This document shows positions 52,612 to 60,640 of a stretch of DNA of 64,000 nt, piece after piece. Made by a program: the position numbers and the translations under genes. The stretch lies in assembly GCF_047238185.1 (NCBI RefSeq), contig NZ_JBDFMI010000001.1, positions 1,364,001 through 1,428,000 of the forward strand, read 5' to 3'. Source of the stretch: Bacillus_AD sp047238185 (GTDB taxonomy: Bacteria; Bacillota; Bacilli; Bacillales; DSM-1321). Below the pieces are notes generated by a model. The model did no database searches, had not been told where the DNA came from, and worked only from the letters and a program-made list of their open reading frames with translations. How positions within the stretch are numbered: the first letter of the stretch is position 1; each line of letters opens with the position of its first letter.

Positions 52612-52954
52612 ATGAAGAAAGCAGTACTTGTATATCAAGCTACAACAGTGCTTGGCGGAAATGTAATGACTGGTGGTGGGATTTTCGGAATGTATCGGGA
52701 AAATAAGTTTGTGAAAAAAGTAAATTCACATCTAAAAGAATTAGATAGTGATTGGATTGAATTTAGATAAAACTGAATCAGATATAGAGAAATTAATGGA
52801 AGAGAAAGTCGATGCAATTATATGTGTTCCAGGTCTACAAAAGCAGTTCTATTTCGATAATTTTTCAAAGGAAAAAATCTATTATTTAAATTCATTAGAT
52901 TACTCAAGGTATGATATTTCTAAAGCTATAAGTTTTATAAATTCTTTAAATTGA
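52612..52954 (+). pseudogene. Frameshifted paralogue of the 53071 gene
   Basis: ATG 52612 after GAAGGA encodes MKKAVLVYQATTVLGGNVMT ... KELDSDW. Near 52745 the frame shifts by one base, and the rest (LNLDKTESDIEKLMEEKVDA, ICVPGLQKQFYF, YYLNSLDYSRYDI) continues to 52954. About 114 codons overall, aligning with the next gene. No known family. Confidence 0.7.
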
Positions 52955-52959
52955 AATTT

Positions 52960-52986
52960 ACTAAAACGGGGCAAGTTTGTTGAATA
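52960..52986 (+). repeat. Array repeat copy 18 (half-site)
   Basis: ACTAAAACGGGGCAAGTTTG then TTGAATA, between the two paralogous genes. Confidence 0.7.
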
Positions 52987-53070
52987 GAGATAATTAAAGT
53001 GTTTTGAATTTTTTGTCTATTAGGTTCGTGAAACAGGTATAAATTAATAAGACTAGAAAGGAATGGTTTT

Positions 53071-53421
53071 GTGAAGAATATTGTAATACTTGCTAAAGTA
53101 ATTGTTGGAGTTAGACCAAATCCATTTGGGATGGATGGGGGATTGAATATATTTAAAAAATCATTATCAGACAAGCTAAAAAATAAGATTAAAGAAAGAC
53201 TTGTTCAGGAAAATATGGATTATGAAGTATCAGTTGATACAACTTATGATTCTTGTGAATCCATAATTAATAATGTAGCAAATCTGATTTTAATATCCCC
53301 ATATATAAAGAATAATGTAGAAGTAAATAATTTGAATCCAAAAAGTTACTATTTGTTAAATGAAAATGAATTTAACGAGGCTTATGTTGAAGATATTATA
53401 ACTTATATAAAAAATTTGTAA
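53071..53421 (+). CDS. Hypothetical protein, 116 residues, intact paralogue
   Basis: GTG 53071 after AGAAAGGA. Begins KNIVILAKVIVGVRPNPFG and has LILISPYIKNNVEVNN and YYLLNENEFNEAYVEDIITY in its second half. The alternating beta/alpha layout recalls small Rossmann-like or PTS-IIB-like folds, but no catalytic Cys is placed. It is intact, and paralogous to the pseudogene just upstream. Confidence 0.65.
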   Translation: MKNIVILAKVIVGVRPNPFGMDGGLNIFKKSLSDKLKNKIKERLVQENMDYEVSVDTTYDSCESIINNVANLILISPYIKNNVEVNNLNPKSYYLLNENEFNEAYVEDIITYIKNL

Positions 53422-53758
53422 GTAATTTTTATCTGTGAATGATTTCACTTCAACTAAACCAGCTAAGTTGTCAAACATTTCGCTAAATAATAAGATTCTA
53501 GCGTGCTATACCAAAAGTAAACATGACAAATAAGCTTCCTCTAACGTTGAGGAAGTTTCTTGAAGATATGTGAAAAAATTATTTTAAGTAACATCTTGGA
53601 ATGTTGTTTTGTTTTTCAAAAGAGCGTAAATCCAATGTAAAAGCTTGTTAGAACAGGTCAAGCGAATAAGCTTATACAAGCAGCTGGTCGAAATCCATTT
53701 CAGCAGACTCTTTACTCTTTATACAAAAAAAGGGGGGAAACAGGAGGAGGTGAGTGTT
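53422..53758. other. Gene-free stretch in the array
   Basis: Contains TCAACTAAACCAGCTAAG (half-site-like), a terminator-like hairpin AAGCTTCCTC/GAGGAAGTTTCTT at 53532-53560, and no supported frame. Confidence 0.5.
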
Positions 53759-53930
53759 TTGTCCATCGGGATTCTTGCTCTTGTAACTATAGCGGTATGG
53801 ACTACAAATTTATGAACTAATTAAACCTAAAGAAAGGCAAGACAATAGAAAAACAATAGTCTTAACTACCTTTGGGTGCTTATTTACAATAATTTTGACC
53901 GTACATCTTTTTCAAAATTTCACCGCTTAA
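53759..53930 (+). pseudogene. Small two-span membrane protein, frameshifted
   Basis: TTG 53759 sits 8 bases after GGAGGAGG and encodes SIGILALVTIAVW. The stop at 53813 is avoided in the next frame, which reads LQIYELIKPKERQDNRKTIV and then FGCLFTIILTVHLFQNFTA to TAA 53930. Together they make a plausible two-helix protein of about 56 residues with one indel. Confidence 0.5.
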
Positions 53931-53971
53931 AAAGTAATCACAACTGCACCTATACTACGAACAAGTTTTAT

Positions 53972-54045
53972 TAAACTAACGAGTGCGTTGATCCGAGAAG
54001 GATTAACGCTTTTCTATTGAAGCCTTATTGGACAAACGTTGCAGG
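53972..54045 (+). repeat. Array repeat copy 19 (complete)
   Basis: AAACTAACGAGTGC, hairpin GCGTTGATCC/GGATTAACGC with TTTTC, then GGACAAACGTTGCAGGACG. Closely like copy 9. Confidence 0.75.
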
Positions 54046-54128
54046 ACGTTCTACCCCAGCTACCATTAGTATTCTAGAACCTAAATAAAAAGGTCAACCA
54101 ATAACATTGGCTAACCTTATAATACGAA
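54046..54128. repeat. 82-bp repeat, copy B
   Basis: Near-identical to 39266-39347 and begins with the same TTCTACCCCAGCTACCATTA that borders the IS110 copies, but no IS110 sequence follows here. Confidence 0.8.
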
Positions 54129-54175
54129 CGGATGCATTACTTCAATATCAAGAGCTGTGATCAGCTCTTTTTTTC
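54118..54175 (+). repeat. Array repeat copy 20 (last)
   Basis: ACGAACGGATGCATTACTTC, hairpin AAGAGCTGTGATCAGCTCTT with T7. The downstream half-site is missing; this is the right end of the array. Confidence 0.7.
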
Positions 54176-54406
54176 TATTGTTCACTAATAATCATCGCAC
54201 CATATAGTAAACAAATATTGCTGAAAAATAAATTTCCTCGAGCAGCAAATATTTAACTGTTCGAGGTCATTTGGCATAAGACACATTCCAGTAATTGGTT
54301 TAGTTTACTAATCACCTCCTTAAGTTGGTGATATAGATGATTGAAAGGGAGGGGAGGGACAAATAAAAAGACGACTGATTTGTCGTCTTCGATTCATCCC
54401 TACACT

Positions 54407-54786
54407 TTAGAAGTAATACTTAGTGATTTGTACAGCGGTAATGACCGCAATAGGGCTACATATAGCGTAAGCAAAATCAATATAGTATATTTTGGAATTC
54501 ACAAGATATTTTCTATTTAGGATGCCTTTATAGAGAAAGTATACAAAAAGGATTATAGAACCCCAAAAATATGCTGGAATAGGAAACAACGTTTTTTCAC
54601 CGATTGTAATGGAATAATCCCAATAATTCCTAAGAGAACAATTATTCTTTGAATAAATTTCTGTTTATGTGTGAGTATAATTTCGTCTAATTGATCTCGA
54701 TTAATGTTATACATATATTTTATGGCAGGTTCAATTAATACCATACTTAACAGTAGCAGAAAAGAGATACATATTATTATAAGCAT
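54407..54786 (-). pseudogene. Membrane protein gene with a one-base frameshift
   Basis: From ATG 54786: LIIICISFLLLLSMVLIEPA, then RQ-rich DQLDEIILTHKQKFIQRI, then LLGIIGIIPLQ. A one-base deletion near 54605 moves the rest to the frame FPIPAYFWGSIILFVYFLYK ... FAYAICSPIAVITAVQIT, ending at 54407. Four spans, about 125 residues. Unknown family. Confidence 0.7.
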
Positions 54787-54876
54787 TAGTCACACTCCCT
54801 TATATAGGATGGTTCCAATATACCACAGAACAATGATAAAATTACAATTTATGTATATATCTATAGGTTTAGTTGT

Positions 54877-55281
54877 CTATTTGGACAAATGTTTATAATC
54901 TAATAACTCGATGTTGAATCCATGTTTACACACCATCTGATTAATCTTATTACTGTCACAGGATGGAGAAATCCTTATTTTAGCTAAGTTTTCAAGGGGA
55001 ATGTCTCGTTTATTGACATTTAAAGGATCGATTGCGATTTTCACTTCTAAATCATATGAGTGATTACTGTTATAATTAATCCCCATAATTCCGATGAATT
55101 TCCAATCGACCATATGATCATGATATTCTTTCTGGATTTTCTTATCTATGGTTGGCATTACTATATCTAAAATTATATCCTCTGTTGTGACATACATATC
55201 TTCCTTAGTAATGGAATCTGCATTTACCGCCTGAATGGGGAACAGAGCGAATGATAGTAATAATAAACAAACTTTAAACAT
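54877..55281 (-). CDS. DUF3888-like secreted protein
   Basis: 134 residues, signal peptide MFKVCLLLLSFALFPIQAVN with a cleavage near ADS. The mature part begins EDMYVTTEDIILDIVMPTID and ends with ISPSCDSNKINQMVCKHGF, two Cys that may pair. The pattern matches Bacillus DUF3888 proteins as I recall them; function unknown. Minus strand, outside the one-directional array. Confidence 0.7.
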   Translation of the reverse strand: MFKVCLLLLSFALFPIQAVNADSITKEDMYVTTEDIILDIVMPTIDKKIQKEYHDHMVDWKFIGIMGINYNSNHSYDLEVKIAIDPLNVNKRDIPLENLAKIRISPSCDSNKINQMVCKHGFNIELLDYKHLSK

Positions 55282-55594
55282 AAAGAATCACCTATTTTTA
55301 TACAATTTTAGAATTCCTATTAAGACAATCTGGATGGCCGTATGTTTAGGGACATCCTTCTTTACCAGCATGCTTATCTTAAAATTCTCTATTTAAAAAA
55401 TAAGCTTCTAATGGTTGATAAAAGGTTTATTCGAATAATTATGTATAGGATGTCTTAGTTGATCTCGCTTTGAATAAATGTTATTTGGCGGCGTTGTCAT
55501 TGGGAAGACTTTATGGATTGCAGAGTGAATTACTATTCAAAAGTACAGTAAGAAGAAGGAAGCCCCATTATAAAAAATGAGGCAGCCTCTCCGG
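55282..55594. other. Intergenic region, nothing assigned
   Basis: AT-rich, 313 bp, presumably holding the DUF3888 gene promoter and the 3' region of the ykuS-like gene. A GGCTGCCTCATT/AATGGGGCTTCC stem on the minus strand (55563-55582) may terminate the latter. Confidence 0.4.
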
Positions 55595-55846
55595 TTAATG
55601 GGATGAATTCATTTTATGTTCCAGTTCATTCAAAATGTCGTTGGCAGACAATCCGTTCGCATCAATGACCGTTGCCTGTGTAAATGTGTCCTGCATGCCC
55701 ATCATATTAGAATCGAGCCCTGTAACGATACAGCAATCAACGTTTTTAGCATCCGCCTCAGTTTTTAGTTGGATAACCTCATACCCATTTTCCTGCAAAG
55801 CTTCCTGAATATTGGTTAAAGACTCCTCAACGCCAATCCTTTTCAT
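55595..55846 (-). CDS. ykuS: YkuS-like UPF0180 protein
   Basis: 83 residues. RIGVEESLTNIQEALQENGY at the start, DCCIVTGLDSNMMGMQDT in the middle (residues 36-53) and VIDANGLSANDI near the end match the YkuS family closely. Function unknown; soluble. AGGAGGTG precedes the ATG. Confidence 0.88.
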   Translation of the reverse strand: MKRIGVEESLTNIQEALQENGYEVIQLKTEADAKNVDCCIVTGLDSNMMGMQDTFTQATVIDANGLSANDILNELEHKMNSSH

Positions 55847-56386
55847 AGCTACACCTCCTCATATATTTTTATCTTTCCATTTAGAATAAGTACTATGTAT
55901 GGAAAATCAGTTCTTTTTCAAATGGCGGGGAAGATTGCTTGAGTTGCCAGTGTATCCGGATGGAGGATAATAACAGCTAGGTACATCCTATTTTTTCAAA
56001 GGGGCAAAGAAAATGGCTTTAGATTGCTACATTTATGATAAAAAACGGTATTGAAGATCTTAAACAGTTCATTCCGCTTATAAAAGAGGAATACCGGCGA
56101 AATTGGAAACCTTTATAGGCATGCTTTCACATCCTAAAGCTTATAAAGTCGTTTTTTACGGAGATTAAATAGGGGATAGGTGAACTCTTTTGGATGGCTT
56201 TTTTTGCTTGTGATGTCTTCAATTGCCATTAGAAAGAAGGCATACTATCAACGAAAAGATCCGTAGACAATAAAAAAACCAGTCATTTGACTGGTAAGGG
56301 GGATTTATATGAAAAGACAGATTGTCTTGTCTTTGTATCGTATAAGAACAATCTTAATTTTTCATTAAAATCTATACAAAAAGAAG
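55847..56386. other. Intergenic region with a possible remnant
   Basis: 540 bp without a supported gene. A 27-codon frame at 56035-56118 (IEDLKQFIPLIKEEYRRNWK) has no ribosome site. AAAAACCAGTCATTTGACTGGT at 56272-56293 is a small hairpin. Nothing else seen. Confidence 0.4.
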
Positions 56387-56602
56387 CTATTCGCTTTCTT
56401 TTATCGCAGCTTCTTCCAATGCCATAAACAGGCGGTGAATGCTGATCTTTTGAGCTCTTTCACGATCTATATCTTTGCAGAATCCCATCACGTTTTGATC
56501 TGGCAGCTCTGCGGTATAAGCCCATTCATGTGTATCTTCATCGTGTACAAAAGATAAATGAACGGTTTTTCCTTGAATAATCATCTTTTTATTCCCTGAC
56601 AT
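56387..56602 (-). CDS. Hypothetical protein, 71 residues
   Basis: ATG 56602 behind GGAGGAGATA; the frame is open further upstream without a site. A small soluble protein with beta strands (KMIIQGKTVHLSFVHD, HEWAYTAELP) and an amphipathic C-terminal helix. Strong ribosome site and clean ends favour a real gene; family not recognised. Confidence 0.65.
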   Translation of the reverse strand: MSGNKKMIIQGKTVHLSFVHDEDTHEWAYTAELPDQNVMGFCKDIDRERAQKISIHRLFMALEEAAIKESE

Positions 56603-56773
56603 AGATATCTCCTCCAATAGATGTATATACCCATAATAGGGCATTTAGTAACCGGCCTGCTTTAAGAGGCTTCTATTTGTCCATTTAAATTCTCTGCAGT
56701 ATCAAGGGTAAACAAGCTCTGCTGAACAGTTGATTATTTAGTATGTATTGAAAACGATGTTCATTGGATGGTG

Positions 56774-57001
56774 TTATTGATTGATAAATGGTACATCCAG
56801 TTGATTGCTCAGTTTTTGCCCCAGTTCAAGGGCCGTCTCTTTTGTTAATTTTGTTGCTACAATTTCACATGTACATTGAGGAAGTTTATCAATTACTGCC
56901 TCGTCTATAGCATGCCAAGTATAACCGGGACTGCAACATTTTCTTACAACAGAATAATCATTCACTGAATAAACGGCAATACAATATGGTTTATTATTCA
57001 T
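56774..57001 (-). CDS. Hypothetical protein, 75 residues, Cys-containing
   Basis: ATG 57001 after AAGGAGGTG. Four Cys beyond the start (CIAVYS, RKCC, CTCE) could bind metal or form disulfides. The C-terminal half LTKETALELGQKLSNQLDVP is probably helical. No signal peptide. Family not recognised. Confidence 0.65.
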   Translation of the reverse strand: MNNKPYCIAVYSVNDYSVVRKCCSPGYTWHAIDEAVIDKLPQCTCEIVATKLTKETALELGQKLSNQLDVPFINQ

Positions 57002-57112
57002 AATGACACCTCCTTTTTGTCTCGAATCCTATAGTCTTTTTATTCTTGATGGGGGCATGATTATCCTTTTATTATCCTCGAGTTAGACTTATGGATTTCT
57101 TAGATCCATAGG

Positions 57113-57484
57113 TTAGAGGGTGAATGCATCATTTGTAGGCTTGTAATGCCTTTGTAAATCAATTATTGGTTCTAGAATTTTTTCACTTTCTGTAAAAGAG
57201 ATTGAGGTGCAAATGATGTGTTTGAACTTGGTCAAATAATCAACAACATGAGTGGAGTGAAGAGGTGAATCAAACCGGTTGATCTTGCGGGAGGTCCGCC
57301 GCAATATATGCAAGTCACATAATAAATGTAGAGTCTCGGCAAGTTCCCCGGCAAAATGTCCATCTTCATCTTTTATAAAAAAATCCATCAAAAAAGCTAA
57401 CTCTCTTTCCGTTAAACAAATAAGAGTTTTATCGCAATAGGTATAAGTTTCAGTACGGTTAGGCTTTTTTTTCATTTTTGCCAT
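57113..57484 (-). CDS. Hypothetical protein, 123 residues
   Basis: Lys-rich start, then YCDKTLICLTERELAFLMDF, FIKDEDGHFAGELAETLHLL and a largely helical remainder. No signal peptide or known motif. It belongs to a run of four small minus-strand genes of unknown role. Confidence 0.55.
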   Translation of the reverse strand: MAKMKKKPNRTETYTYCDKTLICLTERELAFLMDFFIKDEDGHFAGELAETLHLLCDLHILRRTSRKINRFDSPLHSTHVVDYLTKFKHIICTSISFTESEKILEPIIDLQRHYKPTNDAFTL

Positions 57485-57601
57485 AGCTCCAGTTGCAATA
57501 ACATACTAATGTAAATATTCGTTCACGATTCATGGTCTATTCAACACCTCTGGTAACTGTTTTAATAAAGGAACGTACAAGTTATTGGCACAGTGTGGCT
57601 C

Positions 57602-57898
57602 TTATAACAAATCAATAATTTTTTGTAATTTGGACTGCAGCAGATATTCTTGTCTCGCGACCATCTCCAACGTGTCTTTTACGCTTTCGTTAATCTTAAG
57701 AATATCTTCCATTGATGGCGAGTTGGTGCTGATGCCCGGCAAGGTACCTAGTACATATTGAATTTTTTCACCTTCTGCATTCAAAATATGGGCCAAGCCC
57801 ATTTCCTCCATAGCGATTGAAGCAAGCAATAGATTCAGAGCGTCCTCCTTGCTTAATGAAATGGCCGGTGTAATGTTCGGTATATTGGGCTGGGACAA
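57602..57898 (-). CDS. Small protein with QPNIPNITP start, 98 residues
   Basis: TTG 57898 lies 7 bases after AAGGAGGAGGT; upstream in-frame sequence overlaps another gene region and is rejected. SQPNIPNITPAISLSKEDAL then LLLASIAMEEMGLAHILNAE and a C-terminal helix. Similar short proteins occur near exosporium and coat genes in bacilli, from memory only; function unknown. Confidence 0.65.
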   Translation of the reverse strand: MSQPNIPNITPAISLSKEDALNLLLASIAMEEMGLAHILNAEGEKIQYVLGTLPGISTNSPSMEDILKINESVKDTLEMVARQEYLLQSKLQKIIDLL

Positions 57899-58122
57899 TG
57901 ATATGACCTCCTCCTTGTTAAAGCTGATGCTACAATATATGGGTGAAATGGCAAAAGGGGATACCAAATGCCCATATGCCCGACCAGGGACAATGTGTTT
58001 TTTTGAATGCATAATGGAGCTTAAGGTAGGAGTATTTGGCTGCTTTGATGATCAAGATGCTGCAAATCAAGTCACTGACCGTGATATACTGTTTTATAAG
58101 CAGAAAAAAGGAGTGCTTGCAC

Positions 58123-58554
58123 TTGTGGCATATATCGAATTTTAATGATTTGACCAAAAAACAATTATATACAATCATGCAGGAGCGAATCGCTGTTTTT
58201 GTTGTTGAACAGCACTGCCCTTATCCTGAAATAGATGGGTTGGATCTATCTTGCTATCATTTATTCTACGAAATGGATGGCGAAATCAGAGCCTACCTTC
58301 GTGTTATTCCTTCAGAAAGCCATGCTTCATTGGGGCGGGTTTTGGTAAAGAAGGATTACCGTGGAAAGGGTCTGGCGAAGGAACTAATTAGTAAGGGCAT
58401 AGACTATTGCATCACGAATCTTGAAGTGAAACAGATTAATATACAGGCACAGGCTTATTTGAAGGATTTTTATGGAGCATTCGGCTTTTTGCCTGTATCC
58501 GATATCTATTTGGAAGACAATATTCCCCATATGGATATGGTTCTCAAGCTTTAA
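58123..58554 (+). CDS. ElaA-type GNAT acetyltransferase
   Basis: 143 residues from TTG 58123, 9 bases after AAAGGAG. ElaA signature: LTKKQLYTIMQERIAVFVVE then CPYPEIDGLDLSCYHLF; acetyl-CoA loop LVKKDYRGKGLAKELISKGI near 87-106; C-terminal YGAFGFLPVSDIYLEDNIPH. Soluble; substrate unknown. First plus-strand gene after the accessory block. Confidence 0.88.
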   Translation: MWHISNFNDLTKKQLYTIMQERIAVFVVEQHCPYPEIDGLDLSCYHLFYEMDGEIRAYLRVIPSESHASLGRVLVKKDYRGKGLAKELISKGIDYCITNLEVKQINIQAQAYLKDFYGAFGFLPVSDIYLEDNIPHMDMVLKL

Positions 58555-58664
58555 ATATCGGTCTGAAGATGATTTTTTCTGGAACTAGGGGAAATATGTA
58601 TAAATGACTTGCTTTTTCCGTAGAGTATAGAAAACGGATTAACACCACCCAGGGAGGTTTTTGC

Positions 58665-59336
58665 ATGAAAGTGTATATGAACTGGACATATAAAGGGAAT
58701 AAAAAACCGACCTGCGTATTCCACTCTGATGTGATGGATGCAAAAGATGCGCTTGCTATAGCAGTCGATTTGGAAAAAACGGGAAGGGCTTTCTCTTTTC
58801 AATTCATTGATGAACAAAGTGTTTCTTGGAATAAGAAGGAATTGAATAAATTACTGGAGGAAATTCAAGATGAACCGCAGGAAGTAAAAGTGTACTTCGA
58901 CGCCGGTTATTTAAAAGATGAAAAACGAGCAGGGATAGGCGTCATCGTTTATTACAAACAAAATGAAAAGTGGATCCGCAAACGCGTGAACAAGGAATTG
59001 GAGGGGCTGGTATCGAATAATGAAGCTGAATATGCGGCTTTTTATGAAGGCCTATGCCAATTGGAAGAATTGCAGGTCCATCATCAGACCTGCGAATTTT
59101 TTGGGGATTCCCAGGTTGTCCTTAATCAGCTGGCAGGCGAATGGGCTTGTTTGGATACTGGATTGAATGCTTGGCTGGACAGGATAGAAGAGAAAATAAG
59201 GCACCTTTCTATACGGCCTGTCTATAGTCCCATTTCAAGGAAGCTGAACAAAAAGGCAGATTTGCTTGCAATGCAAGCTTTGCAAGGGACTATCATAGAC
59301 AGTATGATGTCCATTGAAGAGAAGGAGTTATTATGA
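58665..59336 (+). CDS. ypeP: YpeP, RNase HI-like protein
   Basis: 223 residues. A 65-residue N-terminal extension precedes an RNase H domain: VYFDAGYLKDEKRAGIGVIV (Asp), NNEAEYAAFYEGL (Glu), FGDSQVVLNQLAGEW (Asp) and LNKKADLLAMQA (final Asp). ATG 58665 follows GGGAGG. In B. subtilis YpeP is reported without clear RNase H activity. Its stop overlaps the ypeQ start (ATGA). Confidence 0.88.
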   Translation: MKVYMNWTYKGNKKPTCVFHSDVMDAKDALAIAVDLEKTGRAFSFQFIDEQSVSWNKKELNKLLEEIQDEPQEVKVYFDAGYLKDEKRAGIGVIVYYKQNEKWIRKRVNKELEGLVSNNEAEYAAFYEGLCQLEELQVHHQTCEFFGDSQVVLNQLAGEWACLDTGLNAWLDRIEEKIRHLSIRPVYSPISRKLNKKADLLAMQALQGTIIDSMMSIEEKELL

Positions 59337-59524
59337 GAGAAGATATGTCAAGAACAGATATTTTGAAACAGCTGGAATCAACATTGTCAACGTATTGTTC
59401 CGGTTGTTTTTTGTATGCGCAAAACCGGAAAGATGTTGGCAGGGCTAAAGCCCATCAATTTTGTTTATCTTCCTGCACGGTAGGCGAACAATTGAAAGAA
59501 ATAGGCAATGAATTGTTAAAATAG
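59333..59524 (+). CDS. ypeQ: YpeQ-like zinc-finger protein
   Basis: 63 residues, start overlapping the ypeP stop. Cys/His pattern CSGC (near 24-27), H near 43, FCLSSC (near 46-50) fits the small C2HC zinc-finger family to which YpeQ belongs. GAAGGAG lies just upstream. ATG 59345 is an alternative start. Confidence 0.82.
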   Translation: MREDMSRTDILKQLESTLSTYCSGCFLYAQNRKDVGRAKAHQFCLSSCTVGEQLKEIGNELLK

Positions 59525-59607
59525 CCCCGTTTCCCATTCTATGTAATTATTTGGATTTTTTTTAGTGTTTTTGCTAGAATGGAAGAAAAAAAGAATGGCG
59601 TGATGAG

Positions 59608-60603
59608 ATGTCACTCGATCTGAATCAGGAAGCATTGCAGAACTTGGAACCATTAACAATGGATGAAATAGAAGAGTTATTATTGCAATATGATATAAAT
59701 AACGATTTGAATGAATCAGTTGAGGAAATGATCCCGGATGATCCATATCGGCAAAAGCTGCAAACGATTGCTAAGACAGTGGATGAAGCCTCATCCCAAA
59801 TAGAAGGGATTTTTGATTTCGTCAAAAGAACGGATTCTTTGCCTATAGAGGAAATTAAGAAGGAAATCATTCCTGTACTTGAGGAAGTGACAGATATTCC
59901 CCACGTATATCACCTGTTCAAGGAACTCCATTCCAAGGATGAGTATACATACCGCCATAATATTTGTGTCGGGGTTATTGCGGGTTTGATCGGCAAGTGG
60001 CTTGGGATGGAGGGCCAAAAACTACAGGATCTTGAATTGGCCGGATTGCTTCATGATATCGGTAAAACCAAAATTCCTGGCTATATACTCACAAAGCCAG
60101 GGAAGCTGACTGAACATGAGTATGCAGAGATGAAGAAACATACAGTGTATGGCTATCAACTGATCAAAAAATCCGAAGAATTGCCTGAGGAAATAGCCTT
60201 GGTGGCTCTTCAACACCATGAACGGGAAAATGGAAGCGGGTTCCCATTCCGATTGACAGGGGCTAAAATCCATCCATTTGCTAAAATCATTGCGGTTGCC
60301 GATGTATTCCATGCATTATCTTCCGAGAGGGTGTATAAACCCGCTTTTCCGTTTTATCAGGTCATTGCTCAAATGAATGATGGCATGCTTGGGCAATTCG
60401 ACCCTACAGTCCTGACTATCTTCATACATAATATGATGGCAACATTAGTCGGGAAGAATGTTGATTTATCAAACGGCAAGTCAGGGCGTATTATTATGAA
60501 TGATCCGTATGAACCCATGTATTCTTTAATCCACACTGAAAATGATGAATGGGTGGATTTAAGAAAAACAAAAGATATTTTTATCAGCAAGGTCCATTCT
60601 TGA
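59608..60603 (+). CDS. HD-GYP domain phosphodiesterase
   Basis: 331 residues. The C-terminal HD-GYP domain carries HDIGK near 149-153, HTVYGYQLIKKS near 178-189, HHERENGSGFPFRL near 204-217 (GFP in place of GYP) and DVFHALSSERVYKPAF near 231-246. The family hydrolyses cyclic di-GMP. The N-terminal 100 residues are helical with no receiver or membrane segment. An extended -10 (TGCTAGAAT) precedes it. Confidence 0.9.
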   Translation: MSLDLNQEALQNLEPLTMDEIEELLLQYDINNDLNESVEEMIPDDPYRQKLQTIAKTVDEASSQIEGIFDFVKRTDSLPIEEIKKEIIPVLEEVTDIPHVYHLFKELHSKDEYTYRHNICVGVIAGLIGKWLGMEGQKLQDLELAGLLHDIGKTKIPGYILTKPGKLTEHEYAEMKKHTVYGYQLIKKSEELPEEIALVALQHHERENGSGFPFRLTGAKIHPFAKIIAVADVFHALSSERVYKPAFPFYQVIAQMNDGMLGQFDPTVLTIFIHNMMATLVGKNVDLSNGKSGRIIMNDPYEPMYSLIHTENDEWVDLRKTKDIFISKVHS

Positions 60604-60640
60604 ATTTGAACAAGAATACATTGAATGGAGGGAACCCTAA

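Noticed and set aside
53759..53814. Very short hydrophobic peptide as a type I toxin
   Set aside because: The next frame continues as a plausible two-span protein, so a frameshifted gene explains it better; no antisense RNA promoter was seen.
37161..54175. CRISPR array
   Set aside because: Repeats are imperfect, spaced by hundreds to thousands of bases with genes between, and no cas genes are visible.
37100..54200. Classical integron with an integrase gene
   Set aside because: No tyrosine recombinase is present anywhere in the window, and the half-site core differs from RYYYAAC/GTTRRRY by one position, so only a resemblance is claimed.
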